Positions 35,300-44,022 of a DNA stretch of 44,022 nt are shown here, piece after piece (position 1 is the first letter of the stretch; each line of letters starts with the position of its first letter). The stretch is from Geosiphon pyriformis (Eukaryota; Glomeromycota; Glomeromycetes; Archaeosporales; Geosiphonaceae): the NCBI GenBank assembly GCA_016748015.1, contig JAAOMT010000198.1, forward strand, positions 1-44,022, read 5' to 3'. The notes under the pieces are model-generated. The model saw only the letters and a list, made by a program, of their open reading frames with translations, was not told the origin of the DNA and ran no database searches. Position numbers and translations under genes: made by a program.

Positions 35300-36410
35300 A
35301 TGGTTACGAAAGATGTTAATATTTCTCAACATGAGCCACTAGATTTTACGAGTACTAAACCAGCCCAGGACCTAAAATTTGTTTCATCCAAAATTTATCC
35401 AAAAGTAGTTAGTACACCATCAATGGTCATTACTTCCAAGCTTTATTCACTATCTATTTTCAATTCTCAGAATAACCCATTAACAAAACCTCTATCGTCA
35501 AATTCATTGACTCACAATTCCACTACCCAAAATTACTCCCAGAAGCTAACAGCGTCTCCCCCAACAACGTCTTCCCCAACAATACGGTTAATAGAAAGTT
35601 ATACTTTATCAAATACGTCTAGTGACCAGAATCAAACTAGTCTAACAGAAATGAATTCATCCTCTCAAATGTCTAATACTGTTGATATTTCTCAAGATGA
35701 ACCACAGGTTTGACGAATACTAAACTAGCCCAGAATATAAAATCTGTTTCATTCTCTAATGCGCTATCATTCCTATTAATGAATCACTCAAGGTTGACCT
35801 ACAATTAATATTGGGTTTGCCGAGTTGGCCTGTTGTGCCTGGTTTGTCTGATTGGTTGCCACAACCGAAACCTCCTCTATCAACAACTTCATCGACCCAC
35901 AAGTCCACTACCCAAAATCCTTCCCAGAGGCCAACAACACCTCCCTCAAAAACAGGGTTAACAGAAAGTTCCACTTTCTCAAATACGTTTAGTGAACAAA
36001 CTCGTTCATCAGAAATGAATTCATCCTCTCAAATATCTAATACTGTCACTTCATCAGCATTCACATCCCCAAGCACTGATTCAAATGCAAACAAACCACT
36101 TTCAAACGAGATAGTAATAACTATTATTACATCAGGACTACTAGTTTTAGTAATATTAGTTATGGGATTTTTATTTTGTTTTTATTTTTGTAAAATTCAT
36201 CGCCTCCTGAGAATAAGAGCTGATGATGGTCAAATTCCGACGATCAGAACCTCAAGACCTAGGATAACAGTTTCAAAGCCTTTTCCTGTGACGTCTCATA
36301 AGGAAATGTCAAACATTACCGTTGTAGCTTCATCTTCTAAATGGCAATTTTTTGAAACTATAAAAATTTTTTTTAGAAATTCAACAAAGTGGTTACGTGA
36401 AGTATTTTAA
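35300..36410 (+). CDS. Ser/Thr-rich single-pass membrane protein (partial or broken)
   Basis: Two blocks, 35300-35707 and 35793-36410, can be joined by an 85 bp intron (GTTTGA...CTCAAG) to give 341 residues. The extracellular part is Ser/Thr/Pro/Asn-rich with many potential O- and N-glycosylation sites (for example MNSSSQ, twice). A membrane span at about 243-269 (IVITIITSGLLVLVILVMGF) is followed by a basic tail of roughly 75 residues. The chosen start has no signal peptide. An acceptor-like CTATCAG directly precedes it, so an upstream exon is missing or lost; the kelch-like debris at 34.5-34.8 kb may be that part. The stalk contains a 365-369 bp tandem duplication, and the candidate intron lies inside the second unit. 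Mucin-like surface protein is the best description. Confidence 0.55.
35312..36045 (+). repeat. Tandem duplication inside the Ser/Thr-rich gene
   Basis: Unit 1 is 35312-35680 (369 bp) and unit 2 is 35681-36045 (365 bp). They share GATATTTCTCAA/GTTAATATTTCTCAA starts, CGA(A/G)TACTAAAC, CACTACCCAAAAT and AATGAATTCATCCTCTCAAAT, among others. The length difference of 4 shifts the frame: unit 1 is open throughout, while the first 100 bp of unit 2 contain stops. Confidence 0.75.
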
Positions 36411-37685
36411 ATTACACTCAGTTTCTGTTTATATTTTCATAATCAAGTTTCCATTTTTAATTCTTAAGAAAAATTTTACTTTAAGAATTTTTTCCTTTGC
36501 AGTGCATCTCTTTTTAGAAAAAGGTCAGAAAATACTTAATTAATAGGTCTCAATCTTTTTATTGAATTTTCGTATATTTAAAAGCTTCAAAATTTTACGA
36601 TACGTAAACCCAAGGGGTTCAGGAGACGAAGTCATTTTAAGGATTTAAAGCAATTCAAAAATTTAGCACAACTAAAAAATCAGTGAATCTCGTGTGATTA
36701 AAATTTTTTTCATTTACTTTTTCCGTTGACATTTTGATTTATAAACTTTGTGAAATGATGGGGTATAAATATAGCAGATTTCTGACACATAGTTTAGAAA
36801 ATAGAGAAAATCCGAGATTTTCCAACTTTGACGTCTCCTTTTGAATTTCGATTGAGAAAATTGATGAAAATCTTTTGATGATTTTGTTTTAAAATCACCT
36901 TTAATGCTTCAATGCGAAGAAAATCAATTTCAATCTGAAACCTTTTAAGTACTGTTCAAAATATCTACTATTTAAAAAAAAGTGAATTTGACCAATTTAG
37001 TTTGTGTAATCTCAAAAATGAGTTAGCTTTTCTGTTAAAGATAACCAATACTACTTTTTTTAAAGTAAGGGTGAAATCGAAATAAAATATTAAGAGCACA
37101 ATATAAACGAGATCAAATAATGTGTTTTTGGTTAATTTTTTTTTATACAAAAACTTACTCAAGATGTTTCCTTAAGAGGATCAAGTTAACACAACATACA
37201 TGTCTTATTGATTAATAAAAAAGCAATCATTCATAGGCGCTCGAGGAAAATAACAAAAAAGTGAGTTAACTTTTATTTTTCAAATGTCTACAATTGCAAA
37301 AGTAAAGAAATTATTTGTGATATGTTTAGGGTGATGACAAATTCTGAACACCGGGAAAAAAATTTCAAGTAATAAAATAGGCAGCCACCAAAAAGCATTA
37401 CTGTAAATATAATACAATATAATCTTTTTTTTAAGAATTTAAGAATTTATTTTTAGTTGTCAATCTATTGAGAAATGAACAAACAAACTGTCAAACCTTT
37501 TAATCAGAGTTTTCAAAAAAGAAAATTGATTTTTAATTTTTATATTAAGCTTGTTTTTAATAATCAAAAAAAAATTAATCAGTGTTACTAAACAACTAAT
37601 TGGTTTTATTACTAATTCTACCAAACAAGTCAAGTTCTGTATTAAGGTCTTTAAAAAAACCAATTTAAATTTCAATTTTTTTCAA
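36411..37685. other. Intergenic, nothing recognised
   Basis: 3' flank of the membrane protein gene and AT-rich DNA; small minus-strand frames here are low-complexity and unsupported. Confidence 0.45.
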
Positions 37686-37689
37686 AATA

Positions 37690-38640
37690 CCAGTTTTATT
37701 AATAGTAGCATTTAAAACTGCTTAAAACTTAAAAATAATAATAGTATATTTTTAATAATAGTTAATAGACTCAAAATATTTGAAATAAGTAATAGTGTAT
37801 TGTTATAAGCCAGCAAACTTTAACTTAATAATAGCAACTTTACCAAAAACATTAAAAACATTTTTAATATTATTAACAAATATATCAAAAAAAAACATTA
37901 TGAAATATAATAATAGCAAAAGCAAAAATAAATCTTAGAACCATAGCGGATTTTACAATTTTGAGTGTAGTAAAAAAGATAATTATAGCAAGCTTAATCT
38001 TAGTAACAATATTCAAAAATTCTAAAATAAAAATTTTATTTAATATTAATAAAACCATATAATAACTGAAATATAATCTTAACATAAGCCAATTTTTTGA
38101 TTTTTAAGAAAAACACAAAATATTAAAGTATCCAAATCAAAGTTTATTACTGTTCGCAGCCAAATTAGAACTAATTGTTGTTGTTGTTGGTAATAGTGAA
38201 ACAAAACTGGTAATAAAAACTAGTATTAAGTAGTAAAAAATTGTTTTTTGGCATTTGAAAAACAGTGGTAAAAGTAACTACAAAGAATAGTAACTTAGCT
38301 ATTGATTTGTTGTTAAAGATCTTTGGGGCTCTTTACAATAATGGTAATTACACTAGAACTACTTTTGGTGTGTTTTTGCAGAAACTTTAACTGAAAAAAA
38401 TTTTCTGCCAAAAAAGAGAGATGCTTTCAACACAACCAAAAGCTGCTTTGTATTAGAAATACTTAAGAGAAATGCTCCCACAATGTTTTGCTTAGTTGCC
38501 TTTATTACTGAAAAAGCTTTTTGGTTAATTGTTTTCTTATTTATTATGGGGAAATAGCATTTGCTTCTATTTTTAAACTTTCGGTGCCTGGTCACGTGCG
38601 GAAAAATCATGAGCTGCGTCTATTATAGAATGTTTTTAGT
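37690..38640 (+). repeat. Dispersed repeat family, copy 2
   Basis: Partner of 18130-19250 in the same orientation. It keeps more G/C: where this copy has GGGGCTCTTTACAATAATGG, the other has an A/T-shifted version. It ends in a GC-richer stretch (GGTGCCTGGTCACGTGCGG, near 38581-38600) not recognised in copy 1. The small minus-strand frames here are repeat noise. Confidence 0.6.
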
Positions 38641-38681
38641 TTTATGTCTGTAGATAGCGGTTGAGCCACACTTCATTAAGC

Positions 38682-38703
38682 AATAATAATAATAATAATA
38701 ATA
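38682..38703. repeat. AAT microsatellite
   Basis: About seven AAT units in non-coding DNA. Confidence 0.8.
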
Positions 38704-39037
38704 AATTATTTAAACTTATTTTTTATGTAATATTTTTAAGCTATCATATTTATTATCAAGATATTTTCTATGAAAAAAAAGAAGATTTTGTTTGTTTGTA
38801 ATGTACGTAGTTGAACCTTCCTATTTATAATTTCTTCATTTACAATTGGTCTTCTATTTAAAATCTTAATTGATTATTCCGTCATAATTGCTTTTGATCA
38901 AAATAAAGAATTTGGGAACATCGAGTTTTCTCGTACTAATCAATGAATTCAGACGTTTCTAATTATTATATTTCCCAAAACTTGCATGCTCCATTATCTG
39001 CATCTAGCTTATTTGTGACTGGTGAATTCATTAATAG

Positions 39038-39507
39038 TAGAGATGTTAATCGGTCCATCCGGTCCGGTCCGGTCCAGTCAAAGGACCGTCAGTCCCAAGC
39101 AGGAACGTACCGAGATCCTTTTGGATGATCCGAATATATCACGTGTTTATGACGTGTTTAAAAAATTACGATTTAATTATTCACGTATTCTACTGTGCTG
39201 CTTGCCGTTAATGAGCTAGAGAGAATATTGGCATTATATTTTGAAAAAATGGTATGTTCGAAATTCATAACTAATTCTTTTTGTCACGTATAAAAGAAAG
39301 TCGTGTTTGTGTCGTGTCATGATCGTTTTATAGTATGTCGCTGAACGTTAATCTTTGTATTACTAAATAATAAGGTGGGACGAACCTATAGAATCGTCTG
39401 TTTTATCACATGACTAAAATTACTGCGGGACTGATGGTCCTAAAATTAGGACCGGACCGGGATCATCCTGCTAAAGGATCATCCTTAAGGACCGATTAAC
39501 ATCCCTA
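39038..39507. mobile_element. hAT-type MITE, 470 bp, with 8-bp target duplication
   Basis: The left end reads TAGAGATGTTAATCGGTCC; the right end, reverse-complemented, reads TAGGGATGTTAATCGGTCC. These are near-identical terminal inverted repeats with one mismatch. Both flanks carry ATTAATAG (39030-39037 and 39508-39515), an exact 8 bp duplication. The TAGRGATG end and the 8 bp duplication are the hallmarks of hAT elements. Just inside both ends are GGTCC/GGACC subterminal repeats, the typical transposase-binding region. There is no transposase frame, so the element needs an autonomous hAT in trans. Intact ends and duplication imply a fairly recent insertion compared with the Tc1 relic and AT-rich repeats here. 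Confidence 0.93.
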
Positions 39508-39710
39508 ATTAATAGCTCTAATCTGAGATGGGTACACTATTTAGACAAAAAGATTTTTATTTACTTTGGATATATATTTACATGGATACTATAATAAAAC
39601 TAGGTTGATTCTGAAAACAGGGAAAACTATCTTACATTGCTCAGTATTGGTAAATGTTCCGTTGGATGAATGATACAATTTTTTCAACGTATCAAAAACT
39701 TTTTCTTGAA

Positions 39711-41531
39711 TTAATTGGATGGATCTGAAATTGTTTCTTCTTTTCCGGATTCAGTTTTATGATGGGAGGTGATGAACAAACCAATTATGGTAGCAATACA
39801 AGAGGAAATCATTGCCATGAAAAAAACTTTATTCAATGCTTCTGTATAAGCCTCAAGATCTTTGTCACTCTCACTCTGGGATTTATAAATATTAAATGAT
39901 TCATTCTCATGCGATATGGCCAATTCTCTTGAATTCATCTCAAAATTGTACACAGCTCCAGCGATAACAATCCCAAGACTACTACCTATTGTTCGGAAAA
40001 GCACAATTACTGAAGTAATCAATGGAATGTCCTTTGAGTTAATAGCAGCATTATGAGCTGTTATAAGAGAGGTTTGTAACGAACATCCGAGCCCAGCTCC
40101 AGCAAGAAATTGAAATCCGAATATAGCTGCTGTACTTGAATGTTGGTTAAATCTAGAGAATGAATCGGCTGCGAAGGCAATCATGGCAAACCCAATAGTA
40201 GCCATCCAGGGTCGAAAATAAGGAGTTCTTGATGTTGTAAATCCTATAAGGGAGAGAGGAATGTATCCAAGTAATAATGGATAAATCTGTAATCCGGCTC
40301 TCATAATACTGTACCCTTTCACAAATTCAAAGTAAATTGGCAAGTAAAATATAAAAACAATTAAGTTTAAACCTAATAAAAGGTTGAAGATGAAAATAAC
40401 GAGATAATTTCGGATTTTAAATAAATGTAAAGGGATAATTGGTTCACTTGCAAAAAATGATTCGACCAGAATGAATCCCAAAAGTAAAACTACACCAGTG
40501 CAAAATAGCATAATTACAAAAACAGAGTCCCATTCGTATTTATTTCCACCCCAAATAAGAGGAAAGACAATCGCTAGTATCCCCAAAAATAATATGGTGA
40601 TACCCAAAAAATCAATGTTTTTTAATTTACCACTGACCGAATCTTGAATTTTCGAAAGATACCAAAGAACAAAGATAAGAGAAATGGTCAAGCTGCCAAT
40701 CAAAATGTTTAAGTAAAATTCCCATCTCCATGATGTGTATTCGAGAAATATTCCACCAATAAATGGACCAATAACTGTGCCAAGAACATAAACATCTTGA
40801 ATTAAACCATGATATTTGCCATGAGATTGAACTGGAACAATATCTGATGTGATCAGTATATACAAAGAAAGGATTCCACCGCTTCCAAATCCAGATATAC
40901 CACGACTCAAAATTAGCATTTGCGTATTCTGTGAAGCGCCACATAAACTGGATCCAATTAGAAATATCAACATGGCTAAAAGAAACATAGATTTTCGTCC
41001 AAGTATAGCTGAAATCTTTTCAAAAAGCGGTTGGGATGCTACTGACATTAGCAAGTATATGGTGTTAATCCAGATCAAGTTTGATGATGAATTAGAAAAT
41101 AAATTTTTTCTTGAAATAGAGGTAGCAAGTATTGTTTGATCCAGAGAAACGACAAATATTGCAAGCGAGAGCGAGCAAAAGCCAATGATTCGTGATGAAA
41201 TTGGCAGTTTTGTTTTAGGGTCACATTGAAATTCTTCGTATTGGTTTCCTATTTGAGTATCAGATAAACTTGGCTCCATGACTTCTACCGTTTCTTCTAT
41301 ATCATTACTTAATGTTAAAGTGAGATAATTGGGTTCTTGGGTGATTGTCAAATCGCTATCTGAATCATTCCAACGTTCGTTGTTGTTGATGTTGATCGTT
41401 GTGAACTGCGATGATAGTCTTGGAATTGTGTGATGTTTTCCTGTAGAATGTAAATCAGAAGGGTCTAAATCCGTATTGGAACTCTGAAAATTCTCGCTCT
41501 CAATAGATTTTACTAAAGTATGAGCTGCCAT
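39711..41531 (-). CDS. MFS multidrug/toxin exporter, 14-TM (DHA2) type
   Basis: Intronless frame of 606 residues. A hydrophilic, Ser/Asn/Asp-rich cytosolic N-terminus of about 113 residues precedes the transporter. Major facilitator signatures occur in order: VSLDQTILATS at 129-138 (the LDxTIVxxA motif of the 14-TM drug:H+ antiporters), a motif-A-like EKISAILGRK at 171-180, RGISGFGSGG at 210-219 (motif B with its Arg), GTVIGPFIGG at 251-260 (motif C, typical of exporters), and SWRWEFYLN just after. Further membrane spans run to about residue 590. Members export toxic compounds, siderophores or metabolites across plasma or vacuolar membranes by proton antiport; the substrate here cannot be read. 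ATG at 41531 is the first start, with two inverted repeats in its upstream region. No introns, unlike most genes here. Confidence 0.92.
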   Translation of the reverse strand: MAAHTLVKSIESENFQSSNTDLDPSDLHSTGKHHTIPRLSSQFTTININNNERWNDSDSDLTITQEPNYLTLTLSNDIEETVEVMEPSLSDTQIGNQYEEFQCDPKTKLPISSRIIGFCSLSLAIFVVSLDQTILATSISRKNLFSNSSSNLIWINTIYLLMSVASQPLFEKISAILGRKSMFLLAMLIFLIGSSLCGASQNTQMLILSRGISGFGSGGILSLYILITSDIVPVQSHGKYHGLIQDVYVLGTVIGPFIGGIFLEYTSWRWEFYLNILIGSLTISLIFVLWYLSKIQDSVSGKLKNIDFLGITILFLGILAIVFPLIWGGNKYEWDSVFVIMLFCTGVVLLLGFILVESFFASEPIIPLHLFKIRNYLVIFIFNLLLGLNLIVFIFYLPIYFEFVKGYSIMRAGLQIYPLLLGYIPLSLIGFTTSRTPYFRPWMATIGFAMIAFAADSFSRFNQHSSTAAIFGFQFLAGAGLGCSLQTSLITAHNAAINSKDIPLITSVIVLFRTIGSSLGIVIAGAVYNFEMNSRELAISHENESFNIYKSQSESDKDLEAYTEALNKVFFMAMISSCIATIIGLFITSHHKTESGKEETISDPSN

Positions 41532-41593
41532 TTTAGACGTTTAATATTTAAAATAAGATTTGAGGTAATTTTTTAGGTTTTAAAACGGAGTTT

Positions 41594-41639
41594 TTCTCGG
41601 TGGTTTACGAGAAGATTTCGAAACCGAGGTCTTCTCGGT
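41594..41639. promoter_or_regulatory. Paired inverted repeats upstream of the MFS gene
   Basis: TTCTCG (41594-41599) and CGAGAA (41608-41613) form one perfect inverted pair. ACCGAG (41623-41628) and CTCGGT (41634-41639) form a second. They lie about 63-108 bases upstream of the start codon in otherwise AT-rich DNA and contain CGG/CCG triplets like those bound by fungal zinc-cluster regulators. Candidate operator only. Confidence 0.35.
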
Positions 41640-41677
41640 GATCTCTCAGGAAATTTCCAATGTCTGAAAGTAGAGGA

Positions 41678-41685
41678 ATTTATAA
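41678..41685 (-). promoter_or_regulatory. Possible TATA box of the MFS gene
   Basis: The minus strand reads TATAAATT about 150 bases upstream of the ATG; weak in this base composition. Confidence 0.25.
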
Positions 41686-41699
41686 TTTTTCAGATATTT

Positions 41700-43290
41700 A
41701 TCGATCACATTATTTCAAAAAAAATTTCCTTAAATAAAAACGGAAAACACGAAAGCGGGCCAATTAAAATCTTCTTTACCATTGAGAAAAAATTCTTTTT
41801 GAGCTAACAAGCATTTATACGAATATATATATTATTCTTTTTTAACCGGTAAGCTTAAATGTAATAGCTATGTAATGTTGTTTAAAAGCTACTTTAAAAC
41901 TCTTTCAAAATTTTTCCTCAATAATTAGGATGCATCTTTTTCCAAATAATACTCTTTACGATTTCTTTTTGTATTTTTAGAATTTGCACTTTTTCTTGGC
42001 AAAAAAGTTTGAAATCGATTTCTCCGATATTTAATTAATTGCTGAAAATGGTTAAAGTCTATTATGTTCCCAAAAATTCTCTAAGTAGTTTAAAAACTTT
42101 TATTTGTCATTTAGAAAAAATGTATTGATTGAAGAAGCTACGAGAGATTTGAACTTTGACCTTTCCTATGACTAAGAATATTTATCATTTTTGCTCTTCT
42201 TTATGGCATAGCACATAAAAAAGATACATTTTAACGATGTGATAAATGTAACAGTCAAATTTCTACCTATATATTATCAGGATCAATACAAAGCGGTTAG
42301 AAATTATTACCAGAGGAAAAATCCACAGTATGTTTTTGGTTGTCCCCTAATAAAAAATAGCATTTTGATTGTCATCATCATGTAATTTGTTTTTTTTTTG
42401 CGGATCACAATCATCTGACTTTATTCTTAGGTTTTTATTTTCAATCAATCAAGAGAATTTTTTTTATAAGAAAAATGTTTTTTCAATGTTTTAGAATTTA
42501 ATAATAATAATAATAATAATAATAATTAATAATTGTTTCCTTTAAAGCAAAATAAGCCATTATCTGTTTTTAGTTTTAGTTCATTCTATGCAAAAATTAT
42601 TTTTTGTAATGGCCTAACTTTATATTTCAAAATAATTGGCAACGGGATACAGTATATTTTTTCTTTAAAAAAGCCTAGATAAGTCAAAAAAAATAAAAAT
42701 ATTTTGGATTGATTGTAGAAGAAAATATTATTTAATGCAATATATTTGATTTCCTTCACTAAATTTCAATCTGTCAGATAAAATAAATTTTCATTTAAAT
42801 GCCAAAAGTTATTATTATTATTATTATTATTAGAGAAAGCAAGTATAAAAACTGATAACAAAAAAAACACACAATTTAATATTAAAATGTATATTTCGAT
42901 AAAAACATATCATCATCAAGTAAACAAAAAAGCTTGATTTAAATTTTATATATTACAATGATATTTTCTAAACTCTCAAAACTGTTTTTTATAAATAATA
43001 TTTTTCATTTTAAAGCAAACTAGGATGCAAATAGGTTTTTAAAATTACAAAGATTATCGGTGCTTTTCCTTTTTTGGAAAACTTAATAGCGTCTCAAAAA
43101 ATAGTAATTTTTTAGCTCTTATTGAGTGCACAAAAGCAATAGAAATAACTTTTTAATCTCTAGAAAGTCGGTCGATCGATCAAAAAATTTGGGTATCCGA
43201 TTCAATAATTTATTTATAAATTACAGTTAGTGCCAAAGAATAAACAAAAAAATTTCTGTCGAGAAAAGAAACATTCAAATTTTCACTATG
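41700..43290. other. Intergenic with ATT/AAT microsatellites
   Basis: No coding frame recognised. Contains AAT repeats at 42499-42528 (about nine units) and ATT repeats at 42809-42831 (about seven units). Confidence 0.5.
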
Positions 43291-43294
43291 CTTG

Positions 43295-43577
43295 TTACTG
43301 AATGGCATCAGTGTTAACCAATTTTTTTCTATCATTGACATCATCATGTAAATAATGATCGTACACGGCATTGGCACCCCAAAATAAAACTTTGTTTCGT
43401 GTGAACTTATAAGGATTCATAATTTGGAAAACGCTCTCAGTTGGCCCAGAGTAATTCTCCGAGTTGATCAGGAGCAATTGCATACTGACGATTTTTCATG
43501 CAATTTCGAAATAGAAATTTCAGGTCAAGTAGCTGTCGTATTTCATAATTTTTCCCTTTCCCTGAATTTCTGTGCAT
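43295..43577 (-). pseudogene. Unidentified coding relic
   Basis: Two overlapping minus-strand frames with ordinary codon use stand out from the AT-rich surroundings. One runs from ATG at 43577 to a stop at 43437 and includes RQLLDLKFLFRNCMKNRQYA. The other, ending at 43295, includes VLFWGANAVYDHYLHDDVND. They are in different registers, so an intron or a frameshift lies between them. I do not recognise the family. It could be two exons of a small gene or a fragment of a decayed one. Confidence 0.3.
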
Positions 43578-44022
43578 CGTTAATAAGTCTTAGATAAATA
43601 AATCTTACACAAAAAATATCTTCTATCGCTATAAACTTTGCAAAAATCTCCGCTAACTCCTTTTCAAAATACGGGATTTTTTATTTAACAATAGTTACCC
43701 AATTTATATGGTGCTATGTCTACTAATCAATTTAAATATTGTTATGGTGTTATCGCTATTCAAATAGAAATCAAATTATTTACATATATCTTTTCAATTT
43801 TTCTAAAGAGATACATTAATATTAGGTATTATAGATTTTAAAAATAGTAATCAAATTATGTCGTTTTTAGATAGTTTAATTGAGTGAGAAAAATCAGAGA
43901 TTCTTATTATTTGCATTAGATAAAATTTGTCAAAAATTAAATTATCATTCTATCGTTTTTCATCGTTTAATAATTTTGGGAACAAAACCAAAGTAGCCGT
44001 GTATGCAAAACCTGCACGTTTC
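43578..44022. other. Right edge, nothing recognised
   Basis: AT-rich DNA to the window end; no feature seen. Confidence 0.4.

Noticed and set aside
38359-38610. 83-codon minus-strand frame inside repeat copy 2
   Set aside because: The frame is not conserved in the homologous repeat at 18.1-19.25 kb, so it is not evidence of a protein.
40627-41139. Frames overlapping the MFS gene on both strands
   Set aside because: Shadows of the 606-residue MFS frame; no own domain features.

Overview
The window looks like nuclear DNA of a very AT-rich filamentous fungus. The best fit, by inference, is an arbuscular-mycorrhizal (Glomeromycotina, Rhizophagus-like) genome. The reasons are: genes broken by short introns (62-92 bp where I can place both ends) with GT...AG borders; TATA boxes about 55-150 bp upstream of several start codons; BTB, kelch, class-3 lipase-like, Kre9/Knh1-like and small secreted protein genes scattered between long gene-poor AT-rich stretches; and decayed Tc1/mariner and hAT transposons. 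No rRNA, tRNA or CRISPR array was found.

Layout. 0-5.4 kb: a decayed copy of the 3' end and flank of a small secreted protein gene, then about 3 kb of AT-rich DNA, then a Tc1/mariner transposase relic (minus). 5.4-6.1 kb: a three-exon secreted Kre9/Knh1-like gene (minus). 6.1-11.9 kb: mostly non-coding, with a broken gene fragment that may be a histidine acid phosphatase C-terminus. 12.0-13.3 kb: a three-exon BTB gene ending in PEQK repeats. 14.2-15.8 kb: a three-exon secreted kelch propeller with one membrane span. 15.8-25.1 kb: a gene-free AT-rich block holding old repeats (a family member at 18.1-19.25 kb, a 0.6 kb direct duplication at 22.0/23.1 kb) and one LTR-promoter-like patch at 20.9-21.2 kb.

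25.2-32.5 kb: a secretome-like cluster. It holds an orphan signal-peptide microORF, a 70-residue secreted protein, two four-exon class-3 lipase-like genes in tandem, and the stump of a third. In both intact lipase-like genes the nucleophile serine is glycine, while the catalytic Asp and His positions are kept. 33.7-36.4 kb: a second, inverted copy of the phosphatase-like relic, a kelch-like relic, and a Ser/Thr-rich single-pass membrane protein with an internal duplication. 37.7-39.5 kb: a second copy of the 18 kb repeat and a 470 bp hAT MITE with a perfect 8 bp target-site duplication. 39.7-41.5 kb: an intronless 14-TM-type MFS exporter (minus). 41.5-44.0 kb: non-coding DNA, microsatellites and one unidentified coding relic.

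The intact genes share a cell-surface and secretion theme (wall-type secreted domain, kelch and mucin-like membrane proteins, effector-like peptide, lipase-fold proteins, exporter). This is a co-location, not a proven pathway. All exon structures were worked out by eye from splice borders and frame continuity and have no transcript support.
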